Assembly: GCF_043641665.1 (NCBI RefSeq)
Contig: NC_092189.1
Location: 8,201,333 to 8,265,332, forward strand
Reading direction: 5' to 3'
From: Enoplosus armatus
Taxonomy: Eukaryota > Chordata > Actinopteri > Centrarchiformes > Enoplosidae
Length of the DNA stretch: 64,000 nt
Below the pieces are notes generated by a model. It was not told the origin of the DNA, did not search any database, and saw nothing but the letters and a program-made list of their open reading frames with translations. How positions within the stretch are numbered: position 1 is the first letter of the stretch; each line of letters begins with the position of its first letter. The position numbers and the translations under genes are program-made. Positions 56,199 to 64,000 of this stretch are shown here, piece after piece.

Positions 56199-59100
56199 AT
56201 GCCGTGCGGCGCGGTAAAGTCCTTTCTGGTGAGCCTGTCTCGGAGGAAGCCCCTGGAGCCCGAGGGGGAGCAGTCCACGTTTAACCGATGCCTGACCACT
56301 CTGGACCTGGTGGCCCTGGGTGTGGGCAGCACTCTTGGGGCCGGGGTCTACGTCCTGTCTGGAGAGGTGGCCAGAGACACTGCTGGACCCAGCATCATCA
56401 TCTCATTCTTCATCGCCGCCCTGGCATCCATATTCGCCGGGCTGTGCTATGCAGAGTTTGGGTCCCGGGTTCCCAAAACAGGCTCAGCGTACCTTTACAG
56501 CTATGTGACTGTTGGAGAGCTGTTGGCTTTTATCACTGGGTGGAATCTGTTACTCTCCTACGTCATAGGCAAGTGTGATGTTTCATACATTATCGATTAC
56601 AATCGATTATCATATCTCTTATTCAAAGGTGTACGTTTTTAGAACAAGTCCTCTCATGATAGTAGTTTTGTCAGACCGAAAGTTGATTTGAAAAGTTAAT
56701 GATGAGTGCTTTTGCCTGTAAATGCCAAAAATGTGCAGAAAATAATGTTATTTCAATTTAATCTCCACCTAAATATTCATCTCTGGCTCAAACTTGTGAT
56801 TTCCATCCTGTGAAAAACAGATGTTTTCCTCTTATGTAACATGTTTGGCTCACTGAGAACAGTGAAACCCATAAATGATCAACCATCAACATGGCAGTCT
56901 TAAACACTCGGTGACCTTTCACCTGCTGTAGAAGCAGATTCTCAATGGCTCTTTTAACGGTGAAAGTTTGACATTTGAAAGTTTAAGAGAATGTTTCTTT
57001 TACGCCAAAACAACAATACATCTTATCTTAAAGGGGCCCCAACGTCTGTTAATTGTTTACCTGGAACATTGCATACATGGCAACTTTGTACTGCATATCA
57101 TTGTCTGAAAAGACTACTTTTATGATTAGTATCAAATAATACACATCACCCACTTGTTAAATTCATTGCTTGCATGTTGATAACCACATAAATCAGGATT
57201 GTGGTTTAAACATCATCATCAGTAGTTTCTGTTTATGACTACAGTTAAAAGGTGACTCAGGCTGATTGGTTTATTGCATCTTTCTGTCACTATCTGCTCA
57301 GGGACATCCAGTGTTGCACTGGCATGGAGCGGGACATTTGATGACCTCATAGGGGGCCACATATCAAAATACTTAGAAGAACATGCCGCCATGGGCCTCC
57401 CTGGCCTGGCACCTTACCCAGATGTCTTTGCCGCTGTTCTCATCTTGCTGCTGTCAGGTAAAAGGATGAAACTGGTTGTCGTTATGGTGGCGACAGTAAT
57501 ATATACAAAATAATTAACATTCACCGTGTTTGCCATGAAGGTGTGCTGGCATTTGGAGTGAAAGAGTCAACCACAATCAACAAGATCTTCACAGCGATCA
57601 ACATCCTGGTGCTGCTGTTTGTGACCATCTCTGGATTCATCAAGGGCAACATCGCCAACTGGCAAATCAGTGAAGAGGCTCTGATAAACGCCACAACAGC
57701 ACTCAAGTAATGTCACAGAGCAATATAATCCTGTCTGTGTTTGGGTGTGTGCAGGATCCTGACTTTCATAAATACAATGGTATTGCTCTGCTGGTTGTCT
57801 TATTGTAAATAACCACACAATAATGCTCTCTAACCCGCTGCAGAAACTGGAGCTCTTCTGCCAATGTGACAAGTGAGTATGGAGTGGGGGGATTTTTCCC
57901 CTATGGCATCAGTGGAACGGTGGCCGGAGCTGCAACATGTTTCTACGCTTTTGTTGGATTTGACTGCATCGCTACGACAGGTGAGAGGACAACTTCTCCC
58001 TTTATCAGTATCAGTTTTTGCCAGTAGATGGTCCTTTACTAAATAAATATGGGATCAAATACGCACAATACTCTATGTACAGTGACAAAGCAGAAATGTG
58101 TGCCAAACTTTGCAGTGCAGCAACAGATTTCAATATGTTTGGTGTGCTATTGCTGAAATATGACTCAATTGTAATTCAATTAAATTAGGCGCAATTTCTT
58201 GTTGAAATGTAGCGTCCTGTTAATGCATTTGTTATCAGCTACTAATTGAACAGAACAATACAACAAAAAGGTTCAGGGAACACATTTGCTTTGTAATATT
58301 AACACCAATCAATCAGTTTGCTCACTTTGAGACGGCTCAGTTGTTATTATGTGATGAAGTATGGAATTTCGCTCAACTGATAACAACCGAACCATCTCCT
58401 TGACTGCTGAGCAATCTCCATCTGATGAAGGTCATGAGATGGCTAAAAGCTCCAGACATGGCGCTTAGCTTTGTGTTTGTCAATCTGGTATTTACAGGGG
58501 CAGTAATGAACTGTAATGAACATTTAACTCTTATTATATGATGATTTATTACTTCACAAGAGGAGTAAATGATCATTCTTATTGGTCTCATGAATGATCA
58601 CAGTACACACATTATTACTGTTATATCATCAGTTAATGATTCCTCCTCTTGTATCGTGTTATCAACCAAAATAAGTGAATAAAACATGTTGTGGCCATGT
58701 TTTATTGATATTACCAAATATAATGTATTGATTTAATTATTAATCATATTAATCATAAATTATTAGTAATACATTATATTACAATAGCTTTAATACAACA
58801 ATACACAGTAATATTTTTTAAAAGACTCTTTAGAAATCAGCACCCAATTGTAATCCCAGTCACTCTTTTCAAAACTTCTAAAACTTGGCGTGTGAAGATG
58901 TTTGTCATATTTGTGGGATACCACTCTTTTAATTTCATGTGACATCAAACAGCAAGAGGAGGAATATCATTTAAACTATCACTGACTTCTTTGTTTCTTT
59001 CTTCACAGGTGAGGAGGTGAAGAACCCCCAGAAGTCTGTCCCTCTAGGCATTGTGGCCTCACTTCTCATCTGTTTCCTGGCCTACTTTGCTGTGTCTGCT

Positions 59101-60468
59101 GCTCTAACCCTGATGATGCCCTACTACATGCTCAGTGAAAAAAGCCCCCTGCCAGTGGCCTTTGAATATGTCGGCTGGGGTCCCGCTAAATACGCCGTGG
59201 CTGTGGGGTCGCTGTGTGCCCTGTCCACCAGGTATGAAACTGCTGGTGGTATAGTCAGGGTCATGTGATGTGGCTTGTCATTCCAGGACACCTGAATACC
59301 TTGGATACCTACTTTTTTTATTTATTTATATACTGGGTTTGGAATCAGTGTAAAAGAGAAATATGATGTTAAAATAGAGGTAGATAATCAAAACACAGCC
59401 ATGTCTGATCAGATAAAGTAAGAAGAATGTCAGAAGCTTTACAGTTTTCTCAGACTAGACTGATACTAATAGTGCTTCTGTTGGGAACTAGATTTTTGCT
59501 AACAAGTGGAGCTTGTACCACCAGTGTGACTGCCGGAAGTTTTGTTTTGTTTATTTGTCTGACAAGATGAAAAAAGATGAGATATACTGTATATGATGAT
59601 AAAAAGTAACACATATTTTCTCCAGAACTGTGAAAGAGCCTCAAATAACATCAAGAAACAAAGGAATCATCACAATTCTCCATTTGGCATCAAGGTCAAC
59701 TGTCTTGAGTCTAACAAGCTGACTTTACCTTTAAAGCAAATTAAAGTATGACTTTAATTAATCAGCAAAGGGTCAATCATTAGCAAACACATTCCCAAAT
59801 AAGATAAGCCATCGCTCATATTAGGTTGAGACAAAATGACAAATCAGCATGGAGATGTTGTGGCCAATAATCTGTCTTTCTGCCAGTCTGTTTCTAAATG
59901 AAAGAGAAGCTGTGCTGGCCTGGGACTAAAAGCATTTTATATTTATACCACAACATACAGTGTAATTGTTCCCAATTTACAGTGTCATTTTTTGTACTAA
60001 CAGTGTGCCAGTACAGTACGTACTGATAGGTACAAGAGAACAAGATGAGAAGTTATGGAAAAACATTTCAGAACTTGCTACACTCTACGTGGCGTGTTGC
60101 CGAGTTAGATGGCTGTTGACTGACACTGTCTCTCCAGCCTGCTGGGTTCGATGTTCCCGATGCCCCGGGTGCTGTTCGCCATGGCAAGAGACGGCCTGCT
60201 TTTCCAATCCCTGAGCAAAGTCACCTCCAAGGGCAGTCCTGCTATAGCTACCATATCGTCTGGATTCGTGGCAGGTACAGATGTTCCGCTTCTGTGTACA
60301 TGTGGTGAGGTTTTTAGTCTTAACTCCATCCTCCCTGTTTGTCATCTTTAGCCATCATGGCTCTGCTGTTTGACCTGGAAGCCTTGGTGGAAATGATGTC
60401 CATCGGCACTCTGTTTGCTTACACCCTTGTGGCCATATGCATCTTAATACTGAGGTATCTATCTATCG

Positions 60469-60552
<84 letters not shown>

Positions 60553-61510
60553 TTTGATCTATCTATGTATCTATCAAGGATAGAGCAAAACTCAATTTCT
60601 TACATATTTCTATCTTTTTTTGCAATCAAGGTACCAAGAGGGTCCATCTGAAGACACAGACCTACACATCATAGAATCAAACACCAAGTTTAGCTTCCTG
60701 AAGCCTCCATCATCTCCCAATTCACACACCTCAAGAACAGTCACCATCTTGACTATCTTCTCTGGTACGTGAAACAAACATTACTGAAGCATTTGTGGCT
60801 GTTCAATTGCTTCTTTAGCACTCTAGTACCTTTTTTTGACCACCAACAATTTCCTTGAACGTTCCTTTTCCTTTCTGGCTCCACAAACTGATCATTCATC
60901 TTTTCTTCTTCTGCAGTTGCATGCGTGATTGCACTGTGCGTCACCCTGGCCCAAGCCCTAGATGCTCTGGTCCGTGTGGAAGCATGGTGTGTGGCGGTCG
61001 TCTGCATCCTCGCCTCCATCCTGCTGCTCAACATTTTCCTCATCTGGAGGCACCCACAAAATGCCACCAAGGCATCTTTCATGGTGAGAATATTTTAGCT
61101 GTGCTTCAGAACAATTACACCCACGTTTTGTGTGTAAGTTCTAATAAGCATCAACTAGAAAATCCAATTTTCTCTGTTCACAGGTGCCCTTACTCCCTGC
61201 TTTGCCTTTAGTGAGCACACTCATCAACGTCTACCTGATGGTCCAGTTAGGAGGAGACACATGGATGCGATACGCTATTTGGATGTTAGTGGGTGAGGCC
61301 ATATTTCTACTTGAAAGCTTTAGAGGGATTTTATCGAGTTAGTTGCTGAACTGTAATGATCCCCATCCTCCCCCTCCAGGGTTACTCATCTATTTTGGCT
61401 ACGGCGTGCGTAACAGTGTTCAGAGGAAGCGTCTCATGGCCGGCCAGATGATGATTGAAACTGTCAGCGGCAAAACAGACAAGGATATCATTAAAGAAGA
61501 AAAATTCTGA
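56199..61510 (+). CDS. slc7a2: Cationic amino-acid transporter 2 (CAT-2 type)
   Basis: Plasma-membrane uniporter for arginine, lysine and ornithine (APC family, about 14 membrane segments). Coding exons: 56199-56568, 57302-57457, 57541-57706, 57844-57980, 59009-59231, 60138-60274, 60352-60454, 60631-60764, 60917-61083, 61184-61292, 61380-61510. Phases agree: 610 aa. [18 protein letters not shown] at 41-58 is the substrate-binding first helix; [59 protein letters not shown] and [19 protein letters not shown] are CAT signatures. The loop after RYQ and the C-terminal tail are shorter than in human CAT-2 (658 aa). SLC7A1 or SLC7A3 are alternatives by sequence; pdgfrl next door on the same strand, as in human 8p22, favours SLC7A2. 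The acceptor CCCCTAG lies 4 nt before the ATG. Intron 1 is GC-AG. Confidence 0.92.
60455..60578. repeat. (TATC)n/(TGTC)n microsatellite at a splice donor
   Basis: Compound tetranucleotide repeat that begins within the donor of slc7a2 exon 60352-60454: the intron reads GTATCTATCTATC and so on, then TGTC units, then imperfect TATC. Confidence 0.95.
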
Positions 61511-62113
61511 GCTGGGCCGGAGCAGGGAGAAATAGATTGAGATGTTACAGTGAGTAACAGCTTTAAGTGTGTAACTACTGTTTCACATGCACCGGTGCTG
61601 ATCTGTTTCTGCAGTGTTCAAACACAGATGGGCCAACTTGTTAACTTTTATTCCACGTTGACACTTTATTACATGTTGATGGAGTTTGTAATTTATCTAA
61701 ATATTCTCATTGTCAACACTGAAATGATGCCTGACACATTTATGGATCTGTGTTGCCTGTTTCTGTGTAGTTTATAGCTATGTTGAAAAAGAAAAAAGGG
61801 CTCAAACTATTTCTGTTGATAATTCCCATTTTATTACACTTAAATAACACGTTTACACTTTTCTTATCAATTGTAAAATGTAGAAATTTATTGATACAAT
61901 TCTAATTATGATTATGAGCAACAAGAAAATAGTTTTTTTTACATATCAAAGTTAAACTGTACAAAAGTATGGACAATGTAGATACAGAAAATCTTGTGAA
62001 CTGTCATTTTTTTTCCTGTTTAAAGACTCACCTTATTAATTGTTTATTGTTTCACAGTGTAAATACGGAAACTGTACATGTTTTCTAATGATATATTGTA
62101 AATGTATTCCTTA

Positions 62114-62119
62114 ATTAAA
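62114..62119 (+). terminator. Likely poly(A) signal of slc7a2
   Basis: ATTAAA variant about 600 nt after the stop. No AATAAA was seen between the stop and this point. Confidence 0.4.
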
Positions 62120-62139
62120 AAAAGAGAGAATTTGGTTTT

Positions 62140-63140
62140 CAAGACGACTACAATCTGGAGTTCATTTTCTGCAGGCCATGTTGATGAAAACAGTCCGGTT
62201 CCACTCGTAATCTTGGATAAAGAGCCAGAGACGGCAAAACTACCCAGAGTTCACTGGGAACAAAAGGACCTTTCATAACCATCACAGCAGCTTACCTGGG
62301 TCATGTTCAAAATCGAGGCTTAGCTAGTAACTCGAAAGGAAAGGTTTACATTGTTCTCACTGGGTACATCATGCTATGGATTAATCAAATATGCAAAACC
62401 TGAATTTATTCTCCTGTTTAGAAACACGTAATTTCTCAGAGGATGTTTTGTGAAGGTAGAGATATTGTCAAGTCACGTCAGGTTTGTTTACAAGGTGGAT
62501 TTCTACATTAATATCTTGTTTTCACAGAATTGTTTCACACTAGAATTCAAAATAGAAGTCAGTGTTGAAAAGCACCTAAAGGCTATTTTTATGCATTACA
62601 TGAAACACGAAGAATTAAAAAGCTGCCTGCCTCTCACAACAGATAAACAGATGTAAGAATGATAAATCTCACCTTACAAGATATGTTATTTTTCATGTAG
62701 GCCTATGATTATGTGCATTTTATGTTAGTCTAAAGCTGTGATTTGTTTTACCTGTGTAAAGACGATCACTATATGTTGGACACAAGGTATACTGGGTACC
62801 AAATGCTTTTAACAGCCTTGCCACAGTCTTCGTCTGGGCTGTGTAATGTGTTTTGGAGGGCCAGACTCATGCTGCTAGCACACTTCCAGTCCAGCAGCTA
62901 AGCAAACAGGCTGTGCGATTCCACATGGAGGGGCCTCTGTCTCTGGACCCTCATTGGTCCAGACAGGCTTGAAAGCCTCCATTGAGCCAGTCAGGAGGAA
63001 TTTGGGGTGCTAATGCCACTCTCAGGACGAGGAATTTGTGTGATTCTGGTAAACAGCTGACGGCTCACTTTGCAAGCTCTGCCCTCCTCCTCCTCCTCCT
63101 CTTCTCTCTTTCTCTCCTTCCTTCCTTTTGGTTTCTGCAG
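62140..63140. other. slc7a2-pdgfrl spacer and pdgfrl upstream region
   Basis: No coding exon was recognised. The right end, a pyrimidine tract of CCT and CTTT/CCTT units (63081-63138) followed by CTGCAG, looks like a strong acceptor, so the pdgfrl start exon probably begins at 63141 and an earlier leader exon lies upstream. Confidence 0.5.
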
Positions 63141-63199
63141 TGCGTTCTCTGTGTTGAACTAGCGATCCACAGACCGCTTTGATATCCCACTGATCAATC

Positions 63200-64000
63200 A
63201 TGCCTTTGGGGAACTTGCTTGCCTCAAAAGGAAGGCTGGTGCTGAGCGCTCTCCTTATTTGTGGTCTAATCTTCGAGTTAGGTAAGTGACTTTATTCACT
63301 TGCTGAGAGGCTCTGTGAACATGTGTTCCTAGTATTACTGAGGACGGGAGATTTCTGTTGGCCAAATGAACGACATGGCTTACTTGACTGTAGCTACATT
63401 TGCAAACCATCACGTTCTCTGTACTCTGTGTAGCTCATTGTCAAAAAGATGCCCAAGAACAGAGGACCACTCCAGGGAGGAAGCCCAAGCCAAGCAGACT
63501 TCCCAAACTTGGGACATCAACAAATAAAGGGCCCAGAGCGGTAACAGCCAAACCCAAGATCAAAGCTACACCTGCATCCCCAGCACAGACCTTCCTCACG
63601 CAGGTGTTTCGTCTAGCACACAATAGCTTCTGACAGCAAAATTGCATCTGTATCTGTGGTATTTTTGTAAAACTGTATGATTTTGTATCTGACACATAAA
63701 GGTGCTGAACAGGGGGAAGTTTAAGAAGGTGGGAGAAACTGTAAGTGTGCCGACAGGAGACACCCTGGAGCTGAGGTGCAGGGGCAAACCTGTGCAGTGG
63801 AGCGTCCCCTCGTACCTGGAGGAGGACGATGATGGAAGGCTCAGGTAAGAGATGATAAACCTTTATCATGCATGGTGTACAATATGTTCTTCTAATGATA
63901 GAATGATAAAATCTGTTGGAGAGTCAGTATTCTCTCTGACTGTTTTGGCCCTGCAGGATTGTCCAACATGAGCGCTACGGCGTTCTGACGTTAGTCAACA
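63200..64000 (+). CDS. pdgfrl: PDGF receptor-like protein, N-terminal part
   Basis: Secreted protein with immunoglobulin domains, related to the PDGF receptor ectodomain but without a kinase. Coding exons seen: 63200-63281, 63434-63603, 63702-63844 and 63957 to the window end, 146 codons, phases agreeing. Residues 1 to about 29 (MPLGNLLASKGRLVLSALL then ICGLIFELAH) form a signal peptide. A basic Lys/Pro/Arg-rich linker follows (RKPKPSRLPK, AKPKIKATPA). The first immunoglobulin domain then begins, with VLNRGKFKK, GDTLELRCRGKPVQWSVPSY and HERYGVLTLVN, which match human PDGFRL (LDKGRF, VELRCKGS, NERYGQLTLVN). Its first Ig cysteine is in LELRC. The gene continues beyond the window. Confidence 0.9.

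Noticed and set aside
59017..59268. Reading of slc7a2 exon 5 continued to 59268
   Set aside because: The frame beyond 59231 is intron; the donor GTATGA at 59232 is in phase with the SLLGSMF exon at 60138.
56199..61510. Assignment to SLC7A1 or SLC7A3 instead of SLC7A2
   Set aside because: The sequence alone does not decide well between CAT paralogs, but pdgfrl directly downstream on the same strand matches the human SLC7A2 locus.

Overview
This window is vertebrate nuclear DNA, most likely from a ray-finned fish of the percomorph type. It has multi-exon genes with GT-AG introns, AATAAA poly(A) signals, many microsatellites, interspersed repeats of kinds common in teleosts (including a LINE tail with GATTCT repeats), and a UGA-recoded selenoprotein. 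No prokaryotic or viral feature was recognised. Most of the six-frame open frames are chance or antisense frames. The real genes were rebuilt exon by exon, and reading phase was checked across every junction.

Layout. 1-9.35 kb: no gene recognised. 9.37-18.4 kb, minus: dctn4 (dynactin p62), 13 coding exons, 462 aa, with a decayed LINE reverse-transcriptase fragment in its last-but-one intron. 20.3-23.98 kb, plus: gpx3 (secreted glutathione peroxidase), 5 coding exons, 221 aa, with an in-frame UGA for selenocysteine and a SECIS candidate in the 3' UTR. 24.15-35.6 kb, minus: tnip1 (ABIN-1), 17 coding exons, 691 aa. 35.7-40.1 kb: intergenic. 40.1-51.8 kb, minus: anxa6 (annexin A6, eight annexin repeats), 24 coding exons, 660 aa. 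52-54 kb: intergenic. 54.0-62.1 kb, plus: slc7a2-type cationic amino-acid transporter, 11 coding exons, 610 aa. 63.1-64 kb, plus: pdgfrl, first four coding exons, running off the window.

The genes do not form one pathway; they are a syntenic block. In human, DCTN4, GPX3, TNIP1 and ANXA6 lie together on 5q33, while SLC7A2 followed by PDGFRL lies on 8p22. The window therefore joins two blocks that are separate in human, with the junction between anxa6 and slc7a2. gpx3 and tnip1 converge with only about 50-180 bp between their poly(A) sites. dctn4/gpx3 and anxa6/slc7a2 are divergent pairs.

No undescribed multi-gene system was seen. The most notable points are gene-level: a GC-AG intron in slc7a2, an anxa6 start codon isolated at the end of an otherwise untranslated exon, a 30-G run against an anxa6 splice donor, a polyalanine tract near the tnip1 C-terminus, a short upstream ORF in tnip1, an open N-terminal extension in dctn4, and a tetranucleotide repeat that begins inside a splice donor.
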